Positions 1 through 8,682 of a DNA stretch of 64,000 nt are shown here, piece after piece. The number at the start of each line of letters is the position of its first letter. The first letter of the stretch is position 1. The stretch is from Oleiagrimonas sp. C23AA (lineage in GTDB: Bacteria > Pseudomonadota > Gammaproteobacteria > Xanthomonadales > Rhodanobacteraceae). The translations under genes and the position numbers were made by a program. The stretch is taken from assembly GCF_011759385.1 (NCBI RefSeq), contig NZ_JAARLY010000001.1:643826-707825 (forward strand), in the 5' to 3' direction. The notes below the pieces were generated by a model, which saw only the letters and a program-made list of their open reading frames with translations, did not search any database and had not been told where the DNA came from.

Positions 1-150
1 CTGGCCACCACCGGCCGGAGAGTCCGATTGAGGGCAGGCCGTCTTGGCTTCAAGCGGCCATTAGCGAGCCGGCGACGCGTCCATTGCAGGTTGCAGGGCA
101 GCGGCACGGTGACGGTGGTGACATGGAGCGACTGGATTCGTCGCATGCGC

Positions 151-1071
151 TCAAAGCCATGCTCCAGGGGTGCTCGGTGGCGACGGCCACTGTTTGATGA
201 AGTCGACAAAGGCGCGTAGCGGTGTCGGCATGTGGCGGCGGCTGGGATAATACAGTCGCGGTCCGGTAAATCGCTGCCACCACGGTTCCAGTATGCCTAC
301 CAGCGTGCCGTCGGCCAGCGCCGGTGCCAACACCTCTTCGAAGGTATAGACCACGCCGTGGCCGGCACGGGCCGCTGCCAGTTCCACGTCCAGCGAGGCG
401 CTGGCCAGCAGCCCCTCCGGTCGCACGCGCACCAGCTCGTCGTCGCGCACGAACTCCCAGGCTGGCCGGCTGCCGCTCTCAAAGCGATGCACGAGGCAGC
501 GGTGCCGTGCCAGGTCGCGCGGATGTTCGGGTGTGCCGTGCGCGCGCAGATAGGCCGGCGACGCGGCGGCCACGTAGCGTTGCGTGGCAGGCCCCAGTGG
601 TATGGCGATCATGTCGCGCTCTATCGCTTCTTCGTAACGTACACCGGCATCGAAACCGGCGGCGAATACATCGACGAAACGTTCCTCACAGGCCAGTTCC
701 AGACGGATGTTCGGATGCTCGGACAGGAAGTCGGCCAGCAAGGCGGGCAGCACATAACGCGCCACGATCACCGGCACGTTGAGCCGTAAGGTGCCATGAG
801 TGTCGTTACCGGCGCGCAGCGACTCCAGCGCGCGATCAATGTCTGACAGCGCGGGTGCAAGCTGTGTCAGCAGGCGTTGACCGGCCTCAGTGGGTGTCAC
901 GCTGCGTGTAGTTCGGTTGAGCAGGCGCACACCCAAGCGTGATTCCAGGCGCCGCATCGCCGCACTCAGCGATGATGCCGAGACGCCATTTCTGGTGGCC
1001 GCGCCACGGAACGAGCGCGCCGTGGCAATGGCTGCAAAGGCCTGCAAATCGCTTAGTTCGGGTCCAGGCAT
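151..1071 (-). CDS. LysR-family transcriptional regulator
   Basis: DNA-binding regulator of 306 residues, the usual LysR length. An N-terminal winged helix-turn-helix lies at about residues 5-65 (ALSDLQAF-like start, SLSAAMRRLESRLGVRLLNR core, then the typical TPTEAG). A periplasmic-binding-protein-like effector domain follows at about residues 90-290. The start chosen is the ATG seven codons inside the longest frame, because the family normally begins a few residues before the LxxLQ(A/T)F helix. The neighbouring gene on the other side of the divergent promoter (1236 onward) is a nuclease-like gene. LysR regulators often control a divergent gene, but nothing here proves that. The effector and targets cannot be read from the sequence. 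Confidence 0.9.
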   Translation of the reverse strand: MPGPELSDLQAFAAIATARSFRGAATRNGVSASSLSAAMRRLESRLGVRLLNRTTRSVTPTEAGQRLLTQLAPALSDIDRALESLRAGNDTHGTLRLNVPVIVARYVLPALLADFLSEHPNIRLELACEERFVDVFAAGFDAGVRYEEAIERDMIAIPLGPATQRYVAAASPAYLRAHGTPEHPRDLARHRCLVHRFESGSRPAWEFVRDDELVRVRPEGLLASASLDVELAAARAGHGVVYTFEEVLAPALADGTLVGILEPWWQRFTGPRLYYPSRRHMPTPLRAFVDFIKQWPSPPSTPGAWL

Positions 1072-1235
1072 GAATCGGCATCCGTTGGCCACGGGCGCAG
1101 CTTAGCGCAGACGGCCGCTATGCTTGAGCCCGCCTCGTCCCGTCCTGGGGACCGCATCGGGTTTTTTCCTGTGGCGCAGGCTCTTCGGCGTGACTTAAGA
1201 TCGGCGCGGAAGTCGCCAGCTCCAGGGAGGAGCTC

Positions 1236-2021
1236 ATGCCCAGAAAGGGACTAAAGCCGGTTCGCCATCGCTGGGATGATGCGCTGACCCGGTTGGACTG
1301 GCGCGAATTTGAGCATCTTCTTGCGGCTCATTTCGCCGAACAGGGATACGCGGTTCAACACCTGGGCACTGCTGCGGGCGGACCGGACATTGACAGTCGC
1401 ATTGATCTGCGTCTGCGGCGTGGTAATGAGCACGTGCTGGTACAGGTCAAGCATTGGAACGCGTGCCAGGTGCCACATAATCCGGTGCACGAGGTGATTG
1501 GCATGGTGAGCACGCATGGTGCCAGCCACGGCATGCTGGTCACCTCGGGTGAGTTCACGCGGGCGGCGCGACGGGCGGCGGCCCGTCACCCACGGATGCT
1601 GCTGGTGGATGGACCGATGGTGCGACAGATGGTTGGAGCGCAAGCGCAGGCTATCGTCCAGCATCGTGCCATCGGTGGTCCTGTGCCTGACGGCTCCCGC
1701 ACAAGTGGTCATGACTGCGATGATGGTGGTTCCCGCCACGGCAGGCCCTTGGTGCGCAGAACGGTCGGGATGGCTGTGGCCGCATTGTTTGGCGTGATGT
1801 TGCTTTTGCTGATGCCGCGCGTGATTGCCAGCATTCTGAATGGAACTCTCGCATCCAGGCAGCGTGTGAGCGATGGAATACATGCCGGCTTGTCCCGCGT
1901 GGACCCACCGGTATCCGGGCAGCCGTCGATGAGGCTGCCGACCGGTTCACGCATGGGCGCGGATGCGCGTCGCGACCGGCAGGATGCACCGGCCTTGCCC
2001 GCTCGTACGCTGCATGACTGA
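1236..2021 (+). CDS. Mrr-like restriction endonuclease domain protein with one membrane segment
   Basis: 261 residues. The N-terminal half (about residues 12-130) reads as a PD-(D/E)xK nuclease of the Mrr_cat type: a W-x-E-F-E helix, a GGPDIDSRIDL acidic strand, then LVQVKHW, matching the D...QxK signature in which Gln replaces the usual Glu. A following strand GMLVTSGEFT is also typical. A hydrophobic segment at about residues 174-198 should anchor the protein in the inner membrane, followed by a polar tail. A strong ribosome site GGAGGAG precedes the ATG. No methyltransferase or specificity subunit is adjacent. This is therefore probably not a classical restriction system; Mrr-type domains can act on modified DNA. 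Function is inferred. Confidence 0.75.
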   Translation: MPRKGLKPVRHRWDDALTRLDWREFEHLLAAHFAEQGYAVQHLGTAAGGPDIDSRIDLRLRRGNEHVLVQVKHWNACQVPHNPVHEVIGMVSTHGASHGMLVTSGEFTRAARRAAARHPRMLLVDGPMVRQMVGAQAQAIVQHRAIGGPVPDGSRTSGHDCDDGGSRHGRPLVRRTVGMAVAALFGVMLLLLMPRVIASILNGTLASRQRVSDGIHAGLSRVDPPVSGQPSMRLPTGSRMGADARRDRQDAPALPARTLHD

Positions 2022-2025
2022 TCCG

Positions 2026-3261
2026 TCAGCCAGTAGCGGTGCCCGGCTGCCCATAGACAGATGTGACCGCGGTGGTGGCGCTATGTCGCTGGCTGGCGTC
2101 GGTGCTTTGGCAGACCCAGCAATCGCGTCCGCGATGCTTGGCCGCATACAGTGCGTCATCGGCGCGCCCGACGATGGCGTTGAAGCCATTTTCGCCATCG
2201 TCACTGGCCACGCCGATACTGGCAGTCACTCGGATTGGCGACGGCTGGTGCGGGACGGGGGAGCCTGAAACCTTCAGCCGCACACGCTCGGCCACGGCGG
2301 TGGCCTCATCCGCGCTGCGGTCGGGCAGCACGATGACGAATTCCTCACCACCGTAGCGTGCGAACAGTGCGTCGGCCGGCAGCACGCTTTGGCGGATCAG
2401 TCGTACCACGTGAATGAGTACCGCATCGCCTGTCGCATGACCCCAGGTGTCATTGATGGTCTTGAAGTAATCCAGATCCATCATCAGCACCGAGCATGGA
2501 CGGTGCTGTCGGCGGCACTGGGTCAACATCCTGCTGCCATCCTCCAGCACCGCTGTATGATCGAGCAGGCCCGTCAGACCATCAGTTCGGGCCTGCTCAC
2601 GCAGGTCCAGCATGAGGCGCTCGGCCAGCATCAGCGTGAAGGCGGTGCTGAGCAGCAGCGCACTCAGAGCGCCCATGATGTAGCCCAGAGTGGCCAACGG
2701 TCCCTGAGTCAGGCTGGTGGCAAGATGTCCGGCCTGCGTTATCGCGCTAAGCCGCCACAGGTAAAAGCACAGGTCTATCAGCAGCACGGCGGCCGTAAAG
2801 CTGCAGCTCTTGCGCAACTCGACGGGCGAGCGCGCCAGCAGCAGCCAGATCATCCAGGCATCCCAGATCAGGCTGTGTATCGCGAAAGTGATGTCGACGG
2901 CAGGATGGCCGGCGCCGGCAATGCCCAGATAGCTCTGTCCCAGCACGTAAAGCGCGACCAGGGCCAACGGATAGCGCAGCGGCATGCGGACCTGGACATG
3001 CACACACAGTCCGATCAGCATCAACGCGTTGGCGCCCGAGATCAGCCCGTTGCCGATGATCATCGCCGTCGGCGCGGACCAGTTAGCCAGGGTATTCAGG
3101 ACGATCACGCCCAGTGTGGCTGTCCAGAACGCCGCTGCCCATATGTGCAACGCCGGAAGCCCACGAAGCACCAGGCCCAGCAGCGTGAAACTGGTCGCGA
3201 TGGTGACGGCGATGACCAGGCCGACCACGCCCAGCGTATACAGGTCCAGCTGCATGACCAT
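2026..3261 (-). CDS. membrane-bound diguanylate cyclase (GGDEF domain)
   Basis: 411 residues from the chosen start. The N-terminal half has about six hydrophobic segments (residues 5-215), an integral membrane sensor of unassigned type. The C-terminal half (about 235-395) is a GGDEF domain with DGLTGLLDH at its start, the metal-binding MMDLDYFKTIND motif and an intact RYGGEEF active site, so it should make cyclic di-GMP from two GTP. I see no RxxD inhibitory site in the usual place just before the active loop. The start was placed at the MVMQLDLYTL methionine, because the 50 upstream residues are not membrane-like and would overlap the divergent gene. The gene ends 5 bp after the convergent nuclease gene. 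Confidence 0.88.
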   Translation of the reverse strand: MVMQLDLYTLGVVGLVIAVTIATSFTLLGLVLRGLPALHIWAAAFWTATLGVIVLNTLANWSAPTAMIIGNGLISGANALMLIGLCVHVQVRMPLRYPLALVALYVLGQSYLGIAGAGHPAVDITFAIHSLIWDAWMIWLLLARSPVELRKSCSFTAAVLLIDLCFYLWRLSAITQAGHLATSLTQGPLATLGYIMGALSALLLSTAFTLMLAERLMLDLREQARTDGLTGLLDHTAVLEDGSRMLTQCRRQHRPCSVLMMDLDYFKTINDTWGHATGDAVLIHVVRLIRQSVLPADALFARYGGEEFVIVLPDRSADEATAVAERVRLKVSGSPVPHQPSPIRVTASIGVASDDGENGFNAIVGRADDALYAAKHRGRDCWVCQSTDASQRHSATTAVTSVYGQPGTATG

Positions 3262-3386
3262 GCCTTGTCCAGCCGCCGCGTACACGTGTATGCACTTGCG
3301 ATCTATCATTAACCGCTTTGGTCCGTCGGGCAAGACGGTGCGAGCAGACACCTTTCCCATGGCGGCGGCATGTACCGGAGACCTTA

Positions 3387-4142
3387 ATGCAATCATCCAG
3401 GGCGGTGACACCGGGGGCGCGAAATTTCCGCTACTACGACCTGATGGTCGGCGGCATGGTGGCGGTACTGTTGTGCGCCAATCTGATTGGTCCGGCCAAG
3501 GTATGCACGGTTAGCCTGCCGGTGATCGGTGCGCTGAGTTTTGGCGCGGGCAACCTGTTCTTTCCGGTCAGTTATATCTTCGGCGACATATTGACCGAGG
3601 TGTATGGCTATTCACGCGCCCGGCGCGCCATCTGGGCTGGATTTGGCGGCCTGGTCTTTGCCTCGATCATGGCCTGGGTGGTGGTGGCCATGCCGGCCAG
3701 TCCCAACGAGCCATTCAATGCCACGCTGCAACCGGCGCTGGAAGTGGTGTTCGGCAACACCGGGCGTATCGTCATCGCCTCGATGGTGGCCTACTGGCTG
3801 GGCGATTTCGCCAATTCCTACGTGATGGCGAAGATGAAAGTGATGACCGGCGGACGCTACCTGTGGACACGCACCATCGGTTCGACGCTGATAGGGCAGG
3901 GCGTGGACAGCCTGACTTTCTACCCGTTGGCCTTCATCGGCATCTGGGAGAGTCAGACGCTGATCAAAGTGGTCGCGTTCAACTGGACCATGAAGGTACT
4001 GGTGGAGGTGGTGTTCACGCCCCTGACGTACGCGGTGGTCGGTTTCCTGAAACGCCATGAGGGCGTCGATACCTTCGATCGCCACACCCGCTTTACCCCG
4101 TTCAGTCTGCGTGACGAGGGCGAGGTCGAGCGCTACGACTGA
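3387..4142 (+). CDS. yhhQ: queuosine precursor transporter, YhhQ/VUT family
   Basis: 251-residue polytopic inner-membrane protein with about six to seven hydrophobic segments. Diagnostic stretches of the YhhQ (DUF165/VUT) family are present: NLFFPVSYIFGDILTEVYGY in the first third, and the later ANSYVMAKMK and TRTIGSTLIGQGVDS. In E. coli YhhQ imports the queuosine precursors preQ0 and preQ1 for tRNA modification. The start was chosen at the ATG preceded by GGAG (ACCGGAGACCTTA); the frame upstream of it lacks family similarity. It lies divergent from the diguanylate cyclase and its last 10 bases overlap the convergent ChaC-like gene. I looked for a preQ1 riboswitch in the short leader and saw no convincing one. 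Confidence 0.88.
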   Translation: MQSSRAVTPGARNFRYYDLMVGGMVAVLLCANLIGPAKVCTVSLPVIGALSFGAGNLFFPVSYIFGDILTEVYGYSRARRAIWAGFGGLVFASIMAWVVVAMPASPNEPFNATLQPALEVVFGNTGRIVIASMVAYWLGDFANSYVMAKMKVMTGGRYLWTRTIGSTLIGQGVDSLTFYPLAFIGIWESQTLIKVVAFNWTMKVLVEVVFTPLTYAVVGFLKRHEGVDTFDRHTRFTPFSLRDEGEVERYD

Positions 4143-4711
4143 GACTGCTCAAGCTCCAGCGCCAGCAGTTCACGCTCCAGCGCGAAAACATGATCATCGT
4201 GCTCGTTCATGTTGCGCAGGGCGTCAGCCAGATGCAGCAGGTATTCCCGGTTGGGGCCGCTGGGTCCGTGCGAGCGTGCAATGTGCGCCGCCAGTTCGGT
4301 ATCCGGTGCCGGCCCCAGCCAGGCTTCATTTTCCTCGGTGGCCAGATAAACCAGCCCCTGATGCTGGCTGCCATTGGCCAGGTACAAGGGTATCGACAGG
4401 CGCAGGTAGCCGTTCTTTTCGCGTACATCCAGATGCTTGAACACCTCCGGCGCCACGAGATAGGCCATGCCCCCGCAGCGCTGACCGGGTGAACGCACCA
4501 GGGTCAGCACCCGACCGGGCGCTTGTGGAGTGCCGCGATGGTCATGCGAGCCCTGCCAGAAACGCCGCTTCCAACCGACGATGTGCGCTGGCGAGCACTC
4601 GATATACGGGAAGTCCACTTTGTATATCAGCGAACCATAACCGAACAGCCAGACCGGACCATCTGGACGTTGCGGGGAATGGGTGAGCGATTCAGCCACG
4701 TGGATCGGCAT
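4133..4711 (-). CDS. ChaC-like gamma-glutamylcyclotransferase
   Basis: 192 residues from the chosen start. The VWLFGYGSLIYK motif is the nucleotide-binding-like loop of the ChaC/GGCT fold. It is followed by the family features GWKRRFWQGSHDHRGTP and PGRVLTLV, with a likely catalytic Glu in REKNGY. ChaC enzymes cleave glutathione to 5-oxoproline and Cys-Gly in the cytoplasm. The exact start is uncertain: an ATG nine codons upstream (4738) is also possible and neither has a clear ribosome site. The 3' end overlaps the convergent yhhQ by 10 bp. Confidence 0.8.
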   Translation of the reverse strand: MPIHVAESLTHSPQRPDGPVWLFGYGSLIYKVDFPYIECSPAHIVGWKRRFWQGSHDHRGTPQAPGRVLTLVRSPGQRCGGMAYLVAPEVFKHLDVREKNGYLRLSIPLYLANGSQHQGLVYLATEENEAWLGPAPDTELAAHIARSHGPSGPNREYLLHLADALRNMNEHDDHVFALERELLALELEQSQS

Positions 4712-5015
4712 CCATGTCAAAGACAACCGGCGAACCATAGCCCGAGCGTGGGTCTGTTCGCAAAACGTGGCGTTGTGCCGTGGTCCATTCGAGAGGCGCT
4801 ACATACTGGCCGGCGGTCTAGCAATGGCGTTTGTGCCAGAAGTACATGCCACCCGCTATTTCGCGGCCGGCCAGCGCTTGTCGGGACAGCCGCGACCGTC
4901 GAGGAGTGGCTGGCATCCTTGCAACGATGGCTGTCGATATCGAACCCACGTGCGACGGCGTTGTCATAACATGTAAGCGCCTTCCGCGCTGTCTTCACCC
5001 TTGCAATGAGGCTGC

Positions 5016-5474
5016 ATGGCCATGTGGTATCGGTTTGCCAAATCGCTTCGACCCTCACGCGTGCTTTCGGGCCTGTGGCTGGGCGTACTGGCCATGGCAC
5101 TGACGCCGCTGGCTGAGGCCACGCCACCCAAGTCGCTGGATCTGTCGCTGCCCCCAGACACCCTGCCGGCGCCGGCCTCAACGGCGCCGACCAAGAGCGA
5201 TGCCAAGGCGCCGGGTGTGTATTACGGCGACCACAGCGGTATTCCCGCCCAGGATGCGCAGCTGGCCGACAGCACACCTGATACCAAGACGCACATCCAT
5301 GGCAGCGTAAGCATGGGCGTGGGTTACGCCAGCGGCTTTGGTACCGGCACTACGCAAGCGGCACACGTGCATATCGACAAGACCACCGACAGTGGTAGCC
5401 GCTTCGATGTCGACATTGGGGTGCAGAAGGTCAATGGTTTCGATGATCGCCCCTGGGACCATCACGGCCATTGA
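5016..5474 (+). CDS. small exported protein of unknown function
   Basis: 152 residues. It starts with a basic stretch and a hydrophobic core (GLWLGVLAMALTPLAEA) ending in a likely signal-peptidase I site near residue 35, so it is probably periplasmic or surface exposed. The mature part is Pro/Ala rich, then has a repeated Gly/Asp pattern (HGSVSMGVGYASGFGTGTTQ, then DKTTDSGSRFDVDIGVQ) that looks like beta strands. The C-terminus is His/Asp rich (DDRPWDHHGH). I do not recognise a named family. Codon use (GC-rich third positions) and a plausible signal peptide support a real gene. The 277 bp upstream hold nothing I can assign. Confidence 0.65.
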   Translation: MAMWYRFAKSLRPSRVLSGLWLGVLAMALTPLAEATPPKSLDLSLPPDTLPAPASTAPTKSDAKAPGVYYGDHSGIPAQDAQLADSTPDTKTHIHGSVSMGVGYASGFGTGTTQAAHVHIDKTTDSGSRFDVDIGVQKVNGFDDRPWDHHGH

Positions 5475-5550
5475 GCGGCGCTGTGGGCAAGGGGCGGTCT
5501 GCTAGGCTTGGCGCCCCTTTCATACGCTGCGGCTCGCGCCGCCCACCTGC

Positions 5551-6009
5551 ATGACCGAGCCGCCCCGCCTGGTGCTGGATACCAATATCTGCCTGGATCT
5601 GTTTGTTTACCGCGATGCGGCCAGCCAGCCGATCATGCGGGCGTTGGAGCAGGGGCGTTTCCAGGCCGTCACCAGCCAAGCCTGCCGCGAGGAATGGCTG
5701 CGCGTGCTGCATTACCCGCAGTTTCGCATCGATGAGGCGCAGCGCGTGGAGGTGACCGCCGCTTTCGATCGCTGGATCGCTTGTCTGCCCGTCGAAGTGG
5801 CCGAAGCGCCGCTGGAGGTGGATTTGCCCCGTTGCAAGGACAGCGATGACCAGAAATTCCTGGAGGCGGCGCAACGGGCCGGCGCGGTGGCGCTGGTCAG
5901 CAAGGATCGCGCCGTGCTGAAACTGGCGCGCAAGCATCGCAAGCTGGGGCTTTTCGCCATCGTTTCGCCGTCCGGATGGTGCCAGATGTTCGAGGCGCCG
6001 GCGGCGTGA
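5551..6009 (+). CDS. PIN-domain protein, putative ribonuclease (COG1569-like)
   Basis: 152 residues, a full-length PIN domain. The acidic active-site positions are readable: LVLDTNICLDLF at the N-terminus, a Glu in CREEWLRVL, and the late CKDSDDQKFLE and VSKDRAVL motifs. Proteins of this type are usually annotated as the toxin of a toxin-antitoxin pair. Here neither neighbour is an antitoxin: upstream is an exported protein and downstream an outer-membrane protein. It may be a solitary RNase or a housekeeping PIN protein. No clear ribosome site was seen; the start is the first ATG, which gives the usual short N-terminus before the first Asp. Confidence 0.8.
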   Translation: MTEPPRLVLDTNICLDLFVYRDAASQPIMRALEQGRFQAVTSQACREEWLRVLHYPQFRIDEAQRVEVTAAFDRWIACLPVEVAEAPLEVDLPRCKDSDDQKFLEAAQRAGAVALVSKDRAVLKLARKHRKLGLFAIVSPSGWCQMFEAPAA

Positions 6010-6142
6010 TGGCGTCGGCCATGGCTTCGCCGCGCTGACTGGGACGCACGGCACGGGTAAAAGGTTGAGATGACTCATGACAGTGGGGCGCTTGGCCGCC
6101 GGTGCATAGACTGCCGGCCACGTTCCTGCGCTGTGTGAGCCG

Positions 6143-8413
6143 ATGCCCTTCAAGCGATATCCAGATCATTTGTCCGTGTCACTGCGCCGCATGGTGTGCG
6201 CGTTGGCCCTGCTGACACCGTGTGTGCCTGCGCTGGCCAGCACCATCACCATCGACGGGCACATGAGCCCGGGCGAATGGCAGGGCGCGCGTCACGTGAC
6301 GCATTTCCGTGATGTGCAGCCGCTGACTGGTGCGCCGGGCTCGCAGCCGACCGAGGCCTGGATCAAGTCGACGCCGCAGGGACTGGCCATCGCCTTTCGC
6401 TGCATCCAGCCGCCGGGCATCCCGCGCACGCATCAGCGCACCCGTCGCGACGAGGACGCGCAGGTCGATCGGGTCAACCTGATGATCGACTTCAACGGCG
6501 ATGGCCGCACCGGTTACGACTTCACCGTGACGTTGGCCGGTTCCATCACTGATGAAGTCATCACCAACGAGTCGAGTTTCGATTCGGACTGGGACGGCGA
6601 CTGGCAGCACGCGGTCAGCGAGGACAAGCGAGGCTGGACCGTGGAGATGCTGATTCCCTGGTATATCGCGCCAATGCGCCGTGCGCCGGGAGACAGGCGC
6701 ACCGTGGGTATCTATCTGGATCGCATCATCGGTTCCACCGGAGAGCGCATGGCCTGGCCCACCGCCAGCTTCACGCGGGCGCGGTTCCTGTCCGATTTTC
6801 ATCGCATGAAGCTCAAGGCCTATAGCCAGTCGCTGCTGGCCGTGACGCCTTACGTGTCGGGCATTGCCGATCGGGTCAACGGCGGCACCACGCTCAAATC
6901 CGGTGCCGACATCTTCTGGAAGCCGAACGGCCAGACTCAGCTCACCGCCACCATAAACCCTGATTTCGGCCAGGTCGAAAGTGACGATCTGGTGGTGAAC
7001 TTCGGCGCCGAGGAAACCTTCTTCAGCGACAAGCGCCCGTTCTTCACCGAGAACCAGGGCATCTTCGATTTCGGCCTGTTGATCGACAACAGCCAGCTGA
7101 TCTATACCCGCCGTGTCGGCGCCGCCGCCGACGATGGCAGTGGCCCGGCCGACATCAAGGCCGCAGTCAAGCTCAACGGCAGCGTCGGCGACACGCATTA
7201 CGGCGTGCTCTCGGCGCAGGAGGCCGGCGATGTCGGGCGCAGTTTCAATGCTGTGCGCCTGACCCACGACTTCGGCACGCAGATGGCCGGCTTGCTGTTG
7301 ACGCGGGTCGATCACCCGTATCTGGATCGTCATGCCACCGTGCTGGGCGTGGACCATCGCTGGCAGCCCAACGACCAGCTCACCGTCACCTCCAATGCGG
7401 TCGGCAGCCATATCGACCAGAAAGGCCAGGTGGTCAATGGCTCGGGTTTCACCTCGATCATCCAGTACGAGATGAACCCGGTGTGGAGCCAGCAGTGGAT
7501 CGTGATGCATTTCGATGATCAGCTGAACATCGACGACTTCGGCTACTTGCCGCGCAACAACCTGGACTACCTGCACTGGGAAGTAAGACGGCGCGAAACC
7601 AACCTGCCGGCTGGTTCCATGTATGCCTCGCACCAGTGGCGCTGGCGTGTGGTGGCGATGGACAACGATCATGGCCTGGCCTTGCAGCGCCAGCTTCGCA
7701 TCGTGCGCACCAGCGACTTGCGCAATGGCGGCAGCGAATATGTGCAGCTCAACCTCAACGCGCCAGCCTACGATGATCTATTGACCCGCGGCCACGGCGC
7801 GGTGTGGCTGCCAGCCGGCGGCATGTTCGAGTTCGACCATCAGACCCCGCGCAAGGGCGCCTGGGCCTGGGAGCTGGATGCAAACCTGGCCAGCAGCGAC
7901 ATCGCCGGCTACAAGCGTATCGGCTACACCATCAAGGCGGTGCCGACGTATTTCTTCTCCGATGCGCTGAGTCTGGCCACCGGCCTGACCTACCAGTACC
8001 AGCCGGGCTGGCTGGTCTGGCAGCACGACAACCTGGTCGGCGCCTTTGATGGGCATTCGCTGACGCTGGATACGCAGCTGAACTGGAACATGTCCGCGCG
8101 TCAGGAATTGCGTGTGCGCCTGCAGGCGCTGGGCCTGGATGCGCGCCTGCGCCAGGCTTATCGGGTATCGCCGTCGCGAAAGGCCGTGCCGACCAACGAT
8201 GCGGTGAACGATTTCAGCGTGCGCAACCTGGGTTTCCAGATTCGCTATCGCTACATTCTGGCGCCGTTGTCGGACCTGTATGTGGTCTACAGCCGTGGCG
8301 GGTATCAGATGCAAAGCCTGTATGACAGCGCCGATGCGCGCTTGCGCCAAAGCTTCAGTCTGCGCGATACCGAGCAGTTCCTGGTCAAGCTGTCCTACCG
8401 TTTCGACCTGTAG
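6143..8413 (+). CDS. DUF5916-type outer-membrane protein with CBM9-like N-terminal domain
   Basis: 756 residues. A signal peptide (hydrophobic core CALALLTPCVPALA, cleavage near residue 32) is followed by a domain resembling carbohydrate-binding family 9 (ITIDGHMSPGEWQGA, DFNGDGRTGYDFTVT, EMLIPWYIAP; about residues 34-225). The rest (about 235-756) consists of alternating strands, contains the family segment FFSDKRPFFTENQGIFDFG, and ends in an aromatic-rich strand finishing in Phe-Asp-Leu, as expected of a beta-barrel (YRFDL). This is the DUF5916 architecture. It sits in the outer membrane; substrate and function are unknown. It stands alone between the PIN gene and rhlE and is followed by a 12-bp perfect inverted repeat. 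Confidence 0.78.
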   Translation: MPFKRYPDHLSVSLRRMVCALALLTPCVPALASTITIDGHMSPGEWQGARHVTHFRDVQPLTGAPGSQPTEAWIKSTPQGLAIAFRCIQPPGIPRTHQRTRRDEDAQVDRVNLMIDFNGDGRTGYDFTVTLAGSITDEVITNESSFDSDWDGDWQHAVSEDKRGWTVEMLIPWYIAPMRRAPGDRRTVGIYLDRIIGSTGERMAWPTASFTRARFLSDFHRMKLKAYSQSLLAVTPYVSGIADRVNGGTTLKSGADIFWKPNGQTQLTATINPDFGQVESDDLVVNFGAEETFFSDKRPFFTENQGIFDFGLLIDNSQLIYTRRVGAAADDGSGPADIKAAVKLNGSVGDTHYGVLSAQEAGDVGRSFNAVRLTHDFGTQMAGLLLTRVDHPYLDRHATVLGVDHRWQPNDQLTVTSNAVGSHIDQKGQVVNGSGFTSIIQYEMNPVWSQQWIVMHFDDQLNIDDFGYLPRNNLDYLHWEVRRRETNLPAGSMYASHQWRWRVVAMDNDHGLALQRQLRIVRTSDLRNGGSEYVQLNLNAPAYDDLLTRGHGAVWLPAGGMFEFDHQTPRKGAWAWELDANLASSDIAGYKRIGYTIKAVPTYFFSDALSLATGLTYQYQPGWLVWQHDNLVGAFDGHSLTLDTQLNWNMSARQELRVRLQALGLDARLRQAYRVSPSRKAVPTNDAVNDFSVRNLGFQIRYRYILAPLSDLYVVYSRGGYQMQSLYDSADARLRQSFSLRDTEQFLVKLSYRFDL

Positions 8414-8430
8414 CGGTTGATGCGGTGCGT

Positions 8431-8467
8431 CATGTGAAGGCCTGCCGTGCGCGTGGGCCTTCACATG
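8431..8467. terminator. 12-bp perfect inverted repeat, candidate terminator
   Basis: The arms at 8431-8442 and 8456-8467 (catgtgaaggcc / ggccttcacatg) pair perfectly around a 13-nt loop, 18 bp after the DUF5916 stop codon. There is no T-run behind it, so it may be a Rho-assisted or processing hairpin rather than an intrinsic terminator. Confidence 0.5.
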
Positions 8468-8682
8468 GCGGCCTTTAAAAAGACGCGCAAACAAGGCGCC
8501 GATGCGCTACACTTGCGTGGCTCGACGCCCACTCTGGCGGCGTCTCGCGCCGCAACACGGCGCGCTGCATGGGCGGTCCCTCCCGCGTGCTTCACGCGCC
8601 GGCCGTCGCATTTGCCTTCATCTTCCGTCCCGCCTGCATCGATATCGCCAGAGGCGATGGGCGCGGATGCCAAGGGTATTTC

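Noticed and set aside
1..150. Short frames at the left edge
   Set aside because: They are low-complexity shadows at the window border with no family similarity; nothing is assignable from the visible part.
3261..3387. preQ1 riboswitch before yhhQ
   Set aside because: Looked for because YhhQ imports preQ1/preQ0, but the 125-bp region shows no convincing pseudoknot pattern.
4717..5277. Minus-strand frame spanning the gap between the ChaC-like gene and the exported-protein gene
   Set aside because: It overlaps the better-supported plus-strand gene with a signal peptide, and its sequence is Arg/Pro-rich without motifs.
6179..7672. Minus-strand frame of 497 codons opposite the DUF5916 gene
   Set aside because: Same shadow pattern; the plus-strand gene has signal peptide and domain motifs.
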